Below, one piece after another: positions 38,902-48,902 of a stretch of DNA of 64,000 nt. Numbering within the stretch: position 1 is the first letter of the stretch; the number at the start of each line of letters is the position of its first letter. The DNA lies in NCBI RefSeq assembly GCF_004341825.1, contig NZ_SMAG01000003.1, positions 1 to 64,000 of the forward strand, written 5' to 3'. Origin of the DNA: Hazenella coriacea (GTDB lineage Bacteria > Bacillota > Bacilli > Thermoactinomycetales > Thermoactinomycetaceae). The notes below the pieces were generated by a model, which worked only from the letters and a program-made list of their open reading frames with translations, did no database searches and was not told the origin of the DNA. A program made the translations under genes and the position numbers.

Positions 38902-40158
38902 TCAAACCTTTTCCCTATGAATCGTCGCTCCTAGTTGCTGAAAAGTTTTTTCCAAATGATCATAACCTCGATCGATATGATTAACTCCCCGAACTACAGT
39001 TGTTCCCTTAGCCGCAAGCCCCGCAATCACCAAAGCTGCTCCCGCTCTTAAATCAGTGGCTTCCACATGTGTTCCTTGCAAATAAGAAACTCCACGTATG
39101 GTAACTAGGTTGTTTTGCGAATCAATATTTGCTCCCATCCGATTTAACTCTTGCACATGTTTCAAACGGGATTCAAATATCTTCTCAGACAATTGACTGA
39201 TTCCTTTTGATATAGATAAAAGTGCGATCATTTGCGGTTGCAGGTCAGTAGGAAAACCTGGATACGGATTCGTTTCAATATGAGCCAATCCGTTGACTCG
39301 ATCTGAGCTACGTACCCATAAGCCCTCATGTTCGACCTTAATTTCGATGCCAGCTTCTCGATACAGATCGATAACCTGTGTAAAATGCTCTGGAATCACA
39401 CGTTCCAAAAAAAGTTCACCTGAAGTAGCTCCCACTGCTGCAATCAGAGTGCCAGCGACGATCCGATCTGGGATAATCTCATGTTTTGCAGCCTGAAGTT
39501 GGTTGACTCCTATAATTTGAATGACAGAAGTTCCTGCTCCTTGAACATTGGCTCCCATCTGATTTAAAAAGTTTTGTAGATCTACAATCTCTGGTTCTCT
39601 TGCAGCATTGAGAATCGTTGTTTTTCCTTCTGCTAACACCGCTGCCATCATTACATTTTCAGTTGCACCAACACTAGGGAAAGCCAATAGAATAGAAGCT
39701 CCAATCAGTCGTGATCCAGAGCAATGAATTTTTTCTTTCTTCTCCTTGATCTCTGCTCCTAATTGAGAAAGCCCTTTTAAATGAATATCAATCGGACGAC
39801 TTCCAATGGCGCATCCCCCTGGTCGGGTAACACTAACTTGTTTTAGGCGAGCCAATATGGGACCCATCAAAAAGATCGAAGAACGCATCTGGCTCATTAA
39901 ATCATCTGGAATGTGTGAATGTTGGATGGATGTGGTATCGATGCGAATCGTTGTGTGGGTTCGTTCAATAACTGCCCCTAATGCCTCCAAGATGTTACAC
40001 ATAGCAGCAATGTCTGTCAACTGAGGGACTCCCCGAATCTCATGTACTCCTTCTGCTAATACTGTAGCCGCCATGATCGGAAGAGCTGCATTTTTTGCGC
40101 CTTGGACACGAACGGAACCAGTTAGAGGATTTCCACCATCGATCACGAAGTGTTCCAA
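38902..40158 (-). CDS. murA: UDP-N-acetylglucosamine 1-carboxyvinyltransferase
   Basis: First committed step of peptidoglycan synthesis, transferring enolpyruvate from PEP to UDP-GlcNAc. 418 residues with the catalytic Cys116 in TRPGGCAIGSRP, so it should be fosfomycin-sensitive, and the N-terminal GAKNAALPIMAA. The start is TTG at 40158 after GGAGGTGG. It sits between murB and divIB, where B. subtilis has no murA. It may be the only copy or a MurAA/MurAB paralogue. Confidence 0.96.
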   Translation of the reverse strand: MEHFVIDGGNPLTGSVRVQGAKNAALPIMAATVLAEGVHEIRGVPQLTDIAAMCNILEALGAVIERTHTTIRIDTTSIQHSHIPDDLMSQMRSSIFLMGPILARLKQVSVTRPGGCAIGSRPIDIHLKGLSQLGAEIKEKKEKIHCSGSRLIGASILLAFPSVGATENVMMAAVLAEGKTTILNAAREPEIVDLQNFLNQMGANVQGAGTSVIQIIGVNQLQAAKHEIIPDRIVAGTLIAAVGATSGELFLERVIPEHFTQVIDLYREAGIEIKVEHEGLWVRSSDRVNGLAHIETNPYPGFPTDLQPQMIALLSISKGISQLSEKIFESRLKHVQELNRMGANIDSQNNLVTIRGVSYLQGTHVEATDLRAGAALVIAGLAAKGTTVVRGVNHIDRGYDHLEKTFQQLGATIHREKV

Positions 40159-40172
40159 CGTGCCACCTCCGT

Positions 40173-41084
40173 TTACCCTTCACCCACCACTTGAACTTCC
40201 GGTTGTAATGTAACTCCAAATTTTTCTTCAATGGTATCAATAATATGTTGAATTAATTGAAGTACATCCGTGGCTGTTGCCTGACCTCGATTAATGATAA
40301 AGTTTGCATGCAGAGTAGACACTTCCGCATCACCAATTCGATATCCTTTGAGTCCTGCTGCTTCTACTAATCTCCCTGCATGATCACCAGGAGGATTGCG
40401 GAACACACTGCCTGCACACGGAAATTGTAGTGGTTGAGTTTGTCTGCGACGATCTTTAAAATTAGCAAGTGCAGTTGAGATATACTCTCGATCCCCTTTT
40501 TGCAAAATAAATGTAGCTGCTGTCACAATTCCCTTCAACTCATTTTGCAAAATAGAGGTACGATAACGGAACTTTAGCTGTTCATTGGTTAGAGTCATCC
40601 ACTCACCTGTTTCGAGAAGTACTTCAGCCGAGTGCAAAACACGGGAGATGTCGGAGCCGTGAGCTCCTGCATTCATATAAACAGCTCCCCCAACATTTCC
40701 AGGAATACCGCCAGCAAACTCTAATCCTGTGAGTCCTTGTTTGGCTGTCATGGAGGCAAGTAAGATCGTAGAGTACCCTCCACCCACTTTGACTTGGGTT
40801 CCATCAATTTCTAATGAGTTAAAACCTTCATCTAATTTAAAGACAACCCCTCGAATCCCGCCATCACGGACTAACAGATTGGAGCCTCGACCAATGGCAC
40901 GCCATGGAATTTGATGCCGATGAACAACCTCCATCGCACTTTGGAGCTCATCTCTACTGCGTGGATAAATCAAAAGGTCGGTTGGTCCGCCCACTTTCCA
41001 AGTGGTGTGACGGGACAAAGGTTCATCCACTCGAACATCTTTCACATGTTTACTTGCTAGTTCCTCTAAAATGATCTTTTTCAT
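40173..41084 (-). CDS. murB: UDP-N-acetylenolpyruvoylglucosamine reductase
   Basis: An FAD enzyme that reduces the MurA product to UDP-MurNAc. 303 residues from ATG 41084 (TGAGGAGGG upstream). FAD-binding elements are IGRGSNLLVRDGG and EFAGGIPGNVGGAVYMNAGA. The proton-donor Ser is in PCAGSVFRNP, and the C-terminal Glu in QPEVQVVGEG. This is the type II MurB of Firmicutes. Confidence 0.97.
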   Translation of the reverse strand: MKKIILEELASKHVKDVRVDEPLSRHTTWKVGGPTDLLIYPRSRDELQSAMEVVHRHQIPWRAIGRGSNLLVRDGGIRGVVFKLDEGFNSLEIDGTQVKVGGGYSTILLASMTAKQGLTGLEFAGGIPGNVGGAVYMNAGAHGSDISRVLHSAEVLLETGEWMTLTNEQLKFRYRTSILQNELKGIVTAATFILQKGDREYISTALANFKDRRRQTQPLQFPCAGSVFRNPPGDHAGRLVEAAGLKGYRIGDAEVSTLHANFIINRGQATATDVLQLIQHIIDTIEEKFGVTLQPEVQVVGEG

Positions 41085-41206
41085 ATCGTGTCCCTCCTCA
41101 CTGGATTTCGCGCGGATCCGATCCACCTCTATTGGTTACACATAGTTTATGCTAGTAAACCATTTGTGTGACCTGCCCAGTGGTTTATCATTCGTTTTAT
41201 TCTTCA

Positions 41207-42313
41207 TTAAGCTAACGAGATTTTTTCTAGTTCATCTACAATGATCTCTGCAGCTTGAGGCCGTCCAAGACGTCGTGCCGCTTCACTCATCGCATGGTGG
41301 ATTTCAGAGTTTTCAATGAGGTCTTTGACTTCCCGCCAGAGATTTTCGCCATTACACTCCGATTCTAAGAGCATGCGTGATGCTCCTTGTTCCTCCAACC
41401 AGTGAGCATTTGCTTCTTGATGATTATTTGTCACATAAGGGGAAGGGATCAAGATTGAAGGTAGCCCCAAAGAAGTTAACTCGGCTAATGTAGAGGCTCC
41501 TGCTCGTCCCACTGCCAGATAAGTAGCTGCTAAAACATCAGGCATATTATATATAAATGGATAAACAGCGAGGTTCGAACATGCATGGGGATCAATCTTA
41601 GAACGAATAGCTTGATAGTGAACTTCACCCGTTACATAGACAAATTGAACATGAGGCATTTCTTTCATAGATGGAACCATTTCTAAAACAGCTTCGTTGA
41701 TTGCTTTTGCACCACGACTTCCACCAAATAATAAAATAATCGGCTGATGTGGATTAGAAATTCCCAAGGATTGTCTACCGATCGCTGCATTGGCATGAAC
41801 AACCTCTGTTGCACGTGGGTTCCCTGTAAAGACAATGCTTTGAGCCCGACTTAAATATTTTTGCGACTCCTCTAAGCTGATCGCAACGACATCAACAAAA
41901 CGAGATAAAAATTTGGTCGTTAGTCCAAGAACCACATTTTGTTCATGAATCAACGTAGGAATTCCTAGCTTATGCGCTGCATAAAGAGCCGGACCACTCA
42001 CATAACCTCCTGTTCCAACAACAACATCAGGTCGAAACTCTTTTATGTATTGTTTGGATCGATGAACCGCGCTTAGAAACATTTTGATTGTATTCACATT
42101 GTCCCAAGAGATACTTCTTCTAAATCCCTGGATTTCTACAGTCAAAAACCGAATATGGCCTTCTTTCGGAACGATTCTAGATTCAAGCCCATTTTCTGTA
42201 CCTATATACGCAATCTCTACATCAGGATATCTTTTCTTAACAGCTCTGGCAATGGCTAATGCCGGATAAATATGTCCTCCTGTACCTCCACCAGAAAATA
42301 AGATGCGTTTCAT
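41207..42313 (-). CDS. murG: UDP-GlcNAc:lipid I N-acetylglucosaminyltransferase
   Basis: Adds GlcNAc to lipid I on the inner membrane face to make lipid II. The 368 residues form a GT-B fold: the N-terminal G loop FSGGGTGGHIYPALA, a hydrophobic patch near 70-90 for membrane association, and the donor-site segment AGASTLAELTSLGLPSILIPSP. ATG 42313 is 6 nt from GGAGGG. The TTG one codon upstream is less likely. Confidence 0.97.
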   Translation of the reverse strand: MKRILFSGGGTGGHIYPALAIARAVKKRYPDVEIAYIGTENGLESRIVPKEGHIRFLTVEIQGFRRSISWDNVNTIKMFLSAVHRSKQYIKEFRPDVVVGTGGYVSGPALYAAHKLGIPTLIHEQNVVLGLTTKFLSRFVDVVAISLEESQKYLSRAQSIVFTGNPRATEVVHANAAIGRQSLGISNPHQPIILLFGGSRGAKAINEAVLEMVPSMKEMPHVQFVYVTGEVHYQAIRSKIDPHACSNLAVYPFIYNMPDVLAATYLAVGRAGASTLAELTSLGLPSILIPSPYVTNNHQEANAHWLEEQGASRMLLESECNGENLWREVKDLIENSEIHHAMSEAARRLGRPQAAEIIVDELEKISLA

Positions 42314-42334
42314 CAAGTTCCCTCCAGAAGTGGT

Positions 42335-43435
42335 TTAACGTCTCGTTAATCGTGACAAATTTAATAAAATCCCCACTGCCACTAATGATAATGTGAGTGA
42401 TGAACCGCCATAACTTAGAAACGGTAATGTAATTCCGGTTACGGGAAATGCACCCGATACGACACCGATATTAATCACAGCTTGGATCATAATCATCGCA
42501 GTAATTCCAGTAGCCAATAAACTCGTAAACAAATCAGGGGCTCCAATTGCGATTCGAACCCCTCGCCATACAAGAATCGCAAAGAGAATGATGACAGTAA
42601 CTCCACCTAAAAATCCAAGCTCCTCAGCTAAAATCGAAAAAATAAAGTCCGTATGTGGTTCTGGTAAGTATAAATGCTTCTGCCTACTCATTCCAAGTCC
42701 TAATCCTAGTAATCCTCCAGGACCAATCGCAAACAACGACTGAATCAAGTGGTAACCTGCTCCCAGAGGATCTTGCCAAGGATTAAGAAAAGCAGTAATT
42801 CGTTTGATCCGATAAGGGGCAGCAAGTACTAGCCCTACAAAACCTGCTAACCCGATCATCATAAAACTCACCAAATGCTTATAACGAGCTCCTGCAACAA
42901 AAACAATCACTAAACATGTCCCTACTAAAACGGTGCCCGTCCCTAAGTCTGGTTGTAACATAATCAAGCCAAAAGTGATCCCAATCAAGCATAATCCCGG
43001 TAAAAAACCTTTCGAAAAATGAGCAATATCATAATCGTTTCGTGAAAATATCTTAGCAAGAAAGGTAATCATCGCTAGCTTCATAAATTCTGAAGGCTGG
43101 ATACTAAACGCTCCGATTCCCAACCAACTTCTTGCTCCATTTCGTAAGATTCCTACACCTGGGATTAAAACCACAATCAATAATACACAACAGATGATCA
43201 ATCCAAGTGTACTCCACTTTTTAAATTTCTCAGTATCCATGTTGGCGATCAGAAACATCAAAAAAACGCCCAAAGCGGCAAAGAGAAATTGTCGCTTCGC
43301 AAAATAGAAACTATCCCCATATTTGTGATAAGCAAAAGCAGCACTAGCACTATAAACCATAATCACACCAATAGTAAGCAATAAAATAATGGCGATAACG
43401 ATCACAAAGTCAGGGGTAGATCGTATTTTGTTCAT
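42335..43435 (-). CDS. spoVE: FtsW/SpoVE-type SEDS peptidoglycan polymerase
   Basis: 366 residues with about ten transmembrane helices. SEDS motifs include GIGAFSIQPSEFMKLAM, MLQPDLGTGTVL with the catalytic-type Asp, and the C-terminal FPVTGITLPFLSYGGSSL. Its place between murD and murG is that of spoVE in B. subtilis, where it polymerises spore cortex glycan strands. A vegetative FtsW role cannot be excluded from sequence. Confidence 0.93.
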   Translation of the reverse strand: MNKIRSTPDFVIVIAIILLLTIGVIMVYSASAAFAYHKYGDSFYFAKRQFLFAALGVFLMFLIANMDTEKFKKWSTLGLIICCVLLIVVLIPGVGILRNGARSWLGIGAFSIQPSEFMKLAMITFLAKIFSRNDYDIAHFSKGFLPGLCLIGITFGLIMLQPDLGTGTVLVGTCLVIVFVAGARYKHLVSFMMIGLAGFVGLVLAAPYRIKRITAFLNPWQDPLGAGYHLIQSLFAIGPGGLLGLGLGMSRQKHLYLPEPHTDFIFSILAEELGFLGGVTVIILFAILVWRGVRIAIGAPDLFTSLLATGITAMIMIQAVINIGVVSGAFPVTGITLPFLSYGGSSLTLSLVAVGILLNLSRLTRR

Positions 43436-43471
43436 GGACGTTTTTCACCTCTTTACAAACTTAAACAAGCT

Positions 43472-44842
43472 CTATACATGAAGACTATGCACAGCTTGTT
43501 TAAATATGCTTCCTCGTTCTTCAAAAGAGGTGTACAGATCCCAACTTGCACAAGCGGGAGACAATAACACAATGTCCCCCGGCTGTGCCAACTTTTGTGC
43601 AATGGTTACAGCTTCAAAAACATCTTGAACCTCATGACGTTCTTGAATGCCAGCTTCTTTAGCACGTTCCAAAAAAATGGAGGCTGTTTCGCCGTAACCA
43701 ACCACAGCTTTTACTTTATTTTTCAATTCAGGTACCAATTCTTTAAAATCTACACCACGATCTAATCCACCCGCAATTAAAACAATTGGTTCAGTAAAGG
43801 CTTGAATAGACTTTAATGCAGCTCGAACATTTGTCGCTTTTGAATTATTGTAGTACTTTACATCTTCGATCGTATCCACATATTCTAAGCGGTGTTCAAC
43901 TCCTTGGAAAGTACGTAACGTTTCTTGAATCCCTTCCCATGGACATTGACATGCCATAGCAATTGCAATAGCTGCCAAAGCATTTTCTAAGTTAAAGTCA
44001 CCTTTTAATGCTACTTCCGAAACTGGTAAGATCTTTTCATCCATTCCAGATAAGTTCGAAATGATCCAATCATCCTGGATATAAACTCCCGAATGTACGG
44101 GTTGAGTTCGACTAAACCAATAGATTTTACTATTTATTTTTTTAGCAAGCTCCACACAGACAGGTTGATCTGCATGAAGAACAGCAACATTGTCCTCGGT
44201 TTGATTTTCAAATATTTTACTTTTTGAGAAGATATAATCTTCCATCGTCTGGTGATAATCTAAATGTGCCTGATCAATATTGAGTAAAGCAGCTACTTGT
44301 GGTTGAAAATGAACAGTCCCCTTCAGTTGAAAGCTACTTAACTCAGCTATTAACCATTCATCTTCATGTAGATCTAGAATTACTTCCGTTAGAGCTTGTC
44401 CGATATTCCCTGCGACTCGATGCTGGACTCTTCCAGCTGTGAGCATTTTTCCTACCAGAGTGGTGGTGGTAGTCTTTCCATTTGAACCAGTGATCCCTAC
44501 AATCGGGGCCAGAGACTGTTGACCCGCAATCTCTACTTCAGTCACTACAGGAATGTTCAAAGCAATCGCCTGTTGAACTGGCTTTGCTATGTATGGAATT
44601 CCAGGATTTTTGACAAGAAGGTCAATTCCTCCATGGACTAAGTCTTCTGGATGTTCACCACAGATCACTGGAATCCCCAGCTTCTCCAGTTGGCTCGCCT
44701 CTGGACATTCCAAACGCGATTTAAGATCATTGGCTACCACCTTTGCTCCTAGTTGATGAAGTAGTTTCGCCACGGCAACACCACTTCTTGCTAAACCAAG
44801 TACAACTACGGAGGTACCTTTCCACTCTGTTTGTTTACCCAT
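43472..44842 (-). CDS. murD: UDP-N-acetylmuramoyl-L-alanine--D-glutamate ligase
   Basis: 456 residues. The N-terminal Rossmann-like domain (VVVLGLARSGVAVAKLLH) binds the UDP substrate. The P-loop is [16 protein letters not shown] (about 114-129), and the family region YYNNSKATNVRAAL is conserved. It adds D-Glu to UDP-MurNAc-Ala. It is flanked by mraY and spoVE in the usual order. Confidence 0.97.
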   Translation of the reverse strand: MGKQTEWKGTSVVVLGLARSGVAVAKLLHQLGAKVVANDLKSRLECPEASQLEKLGIPVICGEHPEDLVHGGIDLLVKNPGIPYIAKPVQQAIALNIPVVTEVEIAGQQSLAPIVGITGSNGKTTTTTLVGKMLTAGRVQHRVAGNIGQALTEVILDLHEDEWLIAELSSFQLKGTVHFQPQVAALLNIDQAHLDYHQTMEDYIFSKSKIFENQTEDNVAVLHADQPVCVELAKKINSKIYWFSRTQPVHSGVYIQDDWIISNLSGMDEKILPVSEVALKGDFNLENALAAIAIAMACQCPWEGIQETLRTFQGVEHRLEYVDTIEDVKYYNNSKATNVRAALKSIQAFTEPIVLIAGGLDRGVDFKELVPELKNKVKAVVGYGETASIFLERAKEAGIQERHEVQDVFEAVTIAQKLAQPGDIVLLSPACASWDLYTSFEERGSIFKQAVHSLHV

Positions 44843-44859
44843 TGATTACACACCTCTAA

Positions 44860-45876
44860 TTATATAGCTAGATATACGCCTAAAGCAGCTAGTAAAAATC
44901 CTACAAGCCAAAAAGTTGTAACGACTCGCCATTCTGACCAACCAACTAGTTCAAAATGGTGATGAAGCGGACTCATTCGAAACACACGTTTTCCACGAAA
45001 CTTAAATGAAGTCACTTGAATCATGACCGAAAGAGTTTCTACTACGAAAACCCCACCGATAATAGGTAACAATAGCTCTGTTTTGGTAATAACAGCAAGG
45101 GCAGCAAGGCCTCCCCCTAATGCTAACGAACCTGTATCTCCCATAAATACTTTCGCTGGGTGTGCGTTAAATACAAGGAATCCAAGTAACGCTCCCACAA
45201 CGGCAATGGAGAAAATGGTAACTGTATAGTTACTTTGTAAATATCCAATAATGGCATAAGCGCCATAGGCACAAGCTGCGGTACCCGCTAATAATCCATC
45301 TAATCCATCTGTCAAGTTCACAGCATTAGATGAACCAATCATCATGAGTAGAAGGAGTGGCAAGTATAGCCAATTGAGCTGGATATTTAGATCTAAACCC
45401 GGTATGGTGAGATCAAAAATATAGTTATTATCGATCGCCCGTACTTCTAACAATACCCAGAATAAGACTAAGCCAATGAATAATTGTCCTAAAAGCTTTT
45501 GATTAGCGGTTAATCCTAAGCTTCGTTTCATCACAACTTTGATATAGTCATCAAGAAAACCAAGGATCCCATAGCCTAAAGTGGCAAAGATCAAGAAAAA
45601 TAAGTCCGCATTAATCATTTTTTTACTTTCATCAAAATTGAAAAGCACAAAACTACTAAATGGAACAGCGGTCAACACAAGAGAAGCCATAATAATAACT
45701 CCACCCATAGTTGGTGTTCCCGCTTTTTTCAAGTGAGCTTGTGGACCTTCCTCACGGATGCTTTGTCCAAACTTCAAACGACGTAAAATAGGAATGATCA
45801 TCGGTCCCATCAATACAGCAACCCCAAAAGCGACTGCTAGAGGGATTAAAATTAATCGAATATCTATGTTATCCAT
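44860..45876 (-). CDS. mraY: Phospho-N-acetylmuramoyl-pentapeptide-transferase
   Basis: Transfers phospho-MurNAc-pentapeptide to undecaprenyl phosphate (lipid I). The 338 residues form about ten membrane helices with the conserved cytoplasmic loops [51 protein letters not shown] and [10 protein letters not shown], holding the Mg2+ and catalytic Asp residues. The initiation region is weak: GGAG in the murF tail is about 15 nt from ATG 45876. Confidence 0.97.
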   Translation of the reverse strand: MDNIDIRLILIPLAVAFGVAVLMGPMIIPILRRLKFGQSIREEGPQAHLKKAGTPTMGGVIIMASLVLTAVPFSSFVLFNFDESKKMINADLFFLIFATLGYGILGFLDDYIKVVMKRSLGLTANQKLLGQLFIGLVLFWVLLEVRAIDNNYIFDLTIPGLDLNIQLNWLYLPLLLLMMIGSSNAVNLTDGLDGLLAGTAACAYGAYAIIGYLQSNYTVTIFSIAVVGALLGFLVFNAHPAKVFMGDTGSLALGGGLAALAVITKTELLLPIIGGVFVVETLSVMIQVTSFKFRGKRVFRMSPLHHHFELVGWSEWRVVTTFWLVGFLLAALGVYLAI

Positions 45877-45886
45877 TTTGTCATCT

Positions 45887-47278
45887 CTACGCTCCTTCGG
45901 ATAAAATTCTCACTGCTTGGTCTAATTGAACTGCACGAGATGCTTTGACAAGCAAGAGAACATTAGAATTTCCTTCTTCTTTTAATTCTTTAATTGCCTC
46001 TTCTAACGTATCAAAATGATGGATGTGACAATTTGGATTTTTTTCGACTTTTTTAGCCTGATCAGAAATCCACTTGCCTCTTTCTCCCATCGTATATAGA
46101 CGATCCAATTTTTTATTTATCGCATATTCACCTAATTGTCGATGATAAATCTCTTCTTCATCTCCAATTTCAAAAATATCACCTAAAAGTGCCCATTTTT
46201 CCTTAGTAGGTTCTACTTCTGCTAGCAAATCTAGAGCTGCACGCATGGATGTAGGACTTGCATTATATGAATCATTAATGATTTCCATCCCATTTATCGC
46301 CTGGCAAACCTCTAAACGGTTTCCAGATAGTTGAACCTGTGCTAAACCTTTAACAATTTCCTCTTCTGTCAGACCTAATTTTCTAGCCACTACCATTGCA
46401 AATAATGCATTTTTGACATTATGGCGTCCGAGCAAAGGGAGCTGAAAGGAGGTTCCAAAAGTCCGTGATTGAAAGCGAAAACCCTTTAAACCTAGACTTT
46501 CAATTTGAATAGCACTTTCCTCATTCTCTTCTCCCCAGCCAACCGGAAATTGTGAATGGTCATCATTTTGAAGCAGGGATCGAAGCAGAGGTTCATCCCC
46601 ATCATAAATCAGAGTTCCCTGTGCCTGTAAACCCTCAATCACTTCACATTTGGCTTCAGCAATCCCTTCGCGACTACCTAAAAATTCAATATGTGATTCG
46701 CCAATATTAGTAATCACTGCAAAATCGGGCTGAGCCATCGACGAAAGTAAAGCAATTTCCCCACGGTGATTCATACCCATTTCTATAACAGCTACTTCCG
46801 CTTGTTCAGACATGGATAATAAGGTTAAGGGGACTCCTATATGATTATTAAGGTTGCCCTCTGTTTTATGCACTTCATATTTAACCGCTAATACAGAAGC
46901 TAGTAAATCCTTGGTCGTTGTTTTGCCATTACTCCCTGTGACTGCAATCATTGGAATCGAGGTTTCCAATCGATAAGCTACGGCTAAACGTTGTAATGCC
47001 TTTAAGGTATCATCAACGAGAATGATTGGAACTCGCTTCTCGTCTGGTAAAGGATGATCCTTTTGCCAGAGGACTACAACAGCCCCTTGTTGGATCGCTT
47101 GATCAAGAAAAGCATGACCGTCAAATCGCTCCCCCACAAGTGGGATGTAGAGTTGATTCACCTCCAATTTCCTCGTATCAGTAGAAACCCCACGTACCCA
47201 TAGATGACGTTCCATAGGGCCACCGATCCAAGTTCCTTTAGTTGCTTTGACAATCCAACTACAAGTTCGTTCCATCAT
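45887..47278 (-). CDS. murF: UDP-N-acetylmuramoyl-tripeptide--D-alanyl-D-alanine ligase
   Basis: 463 residues. The P-loop is [18 protein letters not shown] (about 114-131), with the Mur central-domain segment [11 protein letters not shown] and [17 protein letters not shown]. It completes the pentapeptide. A GAGGGATGATGC ribosome site lies before ATG. It follows murE by 10 bp. Confidence 0.97.
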   Translation of the reverse strand: MMERTCSWIVKATKGTWIGGPMERHLWVRGVSTDTRKLEVNQLYIPLVGERFDGHAFLDQAIQQGAVVVLWQKDHPLPDEKRVPIILVDDTLKALQRLAVAYRLETSIPMIAVTGSNGKTTTKDLLASVLAVKYEVHKTEGNLNNHIGVPLTLLSMSEQAEVAVIEMGMNHRGEIALLSSMAQPDFAVITNIGESHIEFLGSREGIAEAKCEVIEGLQAQGTLIYDGDEPLLRSLLQNDDHSQFPVGWGEENEESAIQIESLGLKGFRFQSRTFGTSFQLPLLGRHNVKNALFAMVVARKLGLTEEEIVKGLAQVQLSGNRLEVCQAINGMEIINDSYNASPTSMRAALDLLAEVEPTKEKWALLGDIFEIGDEEEIYHRQLGEYAINKKLDRLYTMGERGKWISDQAKKVEKNPNCHIHHFDTLEEAIKELKEEGNSNVLLLVKASRAVQLDQAVRILSEGA

Positions 47279-47288
47279 GCATCATCCC

Positions 47289-48773
47289 TCATTTATCCGT
47301 TTGACTCAAAATTGCATGACGTGCTACTTCTCGGTCATCAAAATCATAGCGAACCCCATGAATCTCCTGATATGTTTCATGCCCTTTTCCTGCAATCAAC
47401 ACGACATCCTCTGGTTTCGCTATGGAAATTGCATGTGAAATTGCTTCACGTCGGTCTATAACCGTGACATATTTATCTAGGTCATTTTGACCTAATCCAT
47501 CTATCATATCAGAAATAATCGTCTTTGGGTCTTCCGTCCGAGGATTATCTGATGTGAGTACTGTTAAGTCACTATACTTGACCGCAATTTTTGCCATGAC
47601 TGGACGCTTGGATCGATCTCGATCTCCACCACAACCCACTACAGACAATATTTTCCCCTGTGCAAATTGTTGGATGGTCGTTAAGACATTTTCCAAACTA
47701 TCTGGAGTATGGGCATAATCTACGAGAACAGTATATGGCTGTCCTACATGTACTGACTCAAACCGACCATTAACACCACGTAACTTTTCTAAACACTCTT
47801 TAATATCGTGTAGAGAAATTCCTTCAAGTAAGGCGACTGCTGTAGCTGCTAACACATTGTAGACATTAAATTTGCCTACTAAATGAAGCTCCATGTCAAT
47901 GCTTCCTTTAAATGTGTTTAATGTCAATGATGTACCCTGAGAAGAAATTTTAATATTTTCGGCGCGAACATCAGCTGGCTGTTCAATTCCGTAAGTAACC
48001 ACTTGAGCAGGTGTCATTTGTGCAAAATAAGTAGAGGCTTCATCATCAGCATTAAGTACAGCTACTGGGCTTTCTGAGGGATCATCTTGATACTGATTGC
48101 CAAGTTGACTAAATAACATCCCTTTTGCTTCTCGATACCGATCCATCGTCTCATGATAATCGAGATGATCTTGTGTGAGATTGGTAAATACCCCAATGTG
48201 AAATTGGCACCCTCTTGTTCGCCCCTGTTCAAGTGCATGAGAAGAAGCTTCAATCACGGAATACTCACAACCCTCGTTAAGCATGAGGTCAAAACTTTTC
48301 TGTAGATCAATCACTTCAGGTGTTGTGTTTTTCACTGGAAAAGAACGATCACCAATCTTCATTTCAATCGTTCCAATTAATCCAGTTTTACGCTCCATCT
48401 GATTAAAAATATGGTGCAACAGTTGTGACGTTGTTGTTTTGCCATTCGTGCCTGTGATTCCAATCAGTTTCAACTTTTGAGTCGGATGCTGGTAAAACGT
48501 TGCGGCAACCACAGCCATCGCACGCCGAGTATCAGGAACTCGTATCATAGGTACATCTACCATGATCTCTTCTTCAACTAAGATAGCTGCGGCTCCTTGA
48601 TCAACGGCTTGGGACACAAAGCGATGTCCATCAACAGTAAATCCGCGTATAGCTATAAATAAATCTCCAGGTTGTACTTTTCGGGAATCCATCTGAATCC
48701 CCTGTATCTCTACATCCATCTTTCCAGTTACGTTATGTAAAATCAAAGGCCGTATTAATTCTTCTAAACGCAT
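47289..48773 (-). CDS. murE: UDP-N-acetylmuramoyl-tripeptide synthetase (meso-DAP adding)
   Basis: 494 residues: a MurT-like N-domain, the P-loop GITGTNGKTTTSQLL (about 109-123), and the DAP specificity motif DNPR in TSDNPRTEDP, which marks meso-diaminopimelate rather than lysine as substrate. That agrees with the dapF gene in this window. AGGAGG precedes ATG. It is preceded by the spoVD terminator, so murE begins a new transcription unit. Confidence 0.97.
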   Translation of the reverse strand: MRLEELIRPLILHNVTGKMDVEIQGIQMDSRKVQPGDLFIAIRGFTVDGHRFVSQAVDQGAAAILVEEEIMVDVPMIRVPDTRRAMAVVAATFYQHPTQKLKLIGITGTNGKTTTSQLLHHIFNQMERKTGLIGTIEMKIGDRSFPVKNTTPEVIDLQKSFDLMLNEGCEYSVIEASSHALEQGRTRGCQFHIGVFTNLTQDHLDYHETMDRYREAKGMLFSQLGNQYQDDPSESPVAVLNADDEASTYFAQMTPAQVVTYGIEQPADVRAENIKISSQGTSLTLNTFKGSIDMELHLVGKFNVYNVLAATAVALLEGISLHDIKECLEKLRGVNGRFESVHVGQPYTVLVDYAHTPDSLENVLTTIQQFAQGKILSVVGCGGDRDRSKRPVMAKIAVKYSDLTVLTSDNPRTEDPKTIISDMIDGLGQNDLDKYVTVIDRREAISHAISIAKPEDVVLIAGKGHETYQEIHGVRYDFDDREVARHAILSQTDK

Positions 48774-48845
48774 TGCAGCTCCTCCTCAAACCCATTCATC
48801 CAAACTGAAGTGATCACGTCTGTGAAAAAGGGGTGACAAGACAAA

Positions 48846-48867
48846 ATGCCAGGTACATTCCTGGCAT
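48846..48867 (-). terminator. spoVD terminator
   Basis: ATGCCAGG (48860-48867 side) and CCTGGCAT (48846-48853 side) form an 8-bp stem with a 6-nt loop followed by TTTTGT on the minus strand, between spoVD and murE. Confidence 0.78.
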
Positions 48868-48902
48868 AAGTTTTTCACATACCTATTTTAATCTCCTTTC
48901 TT

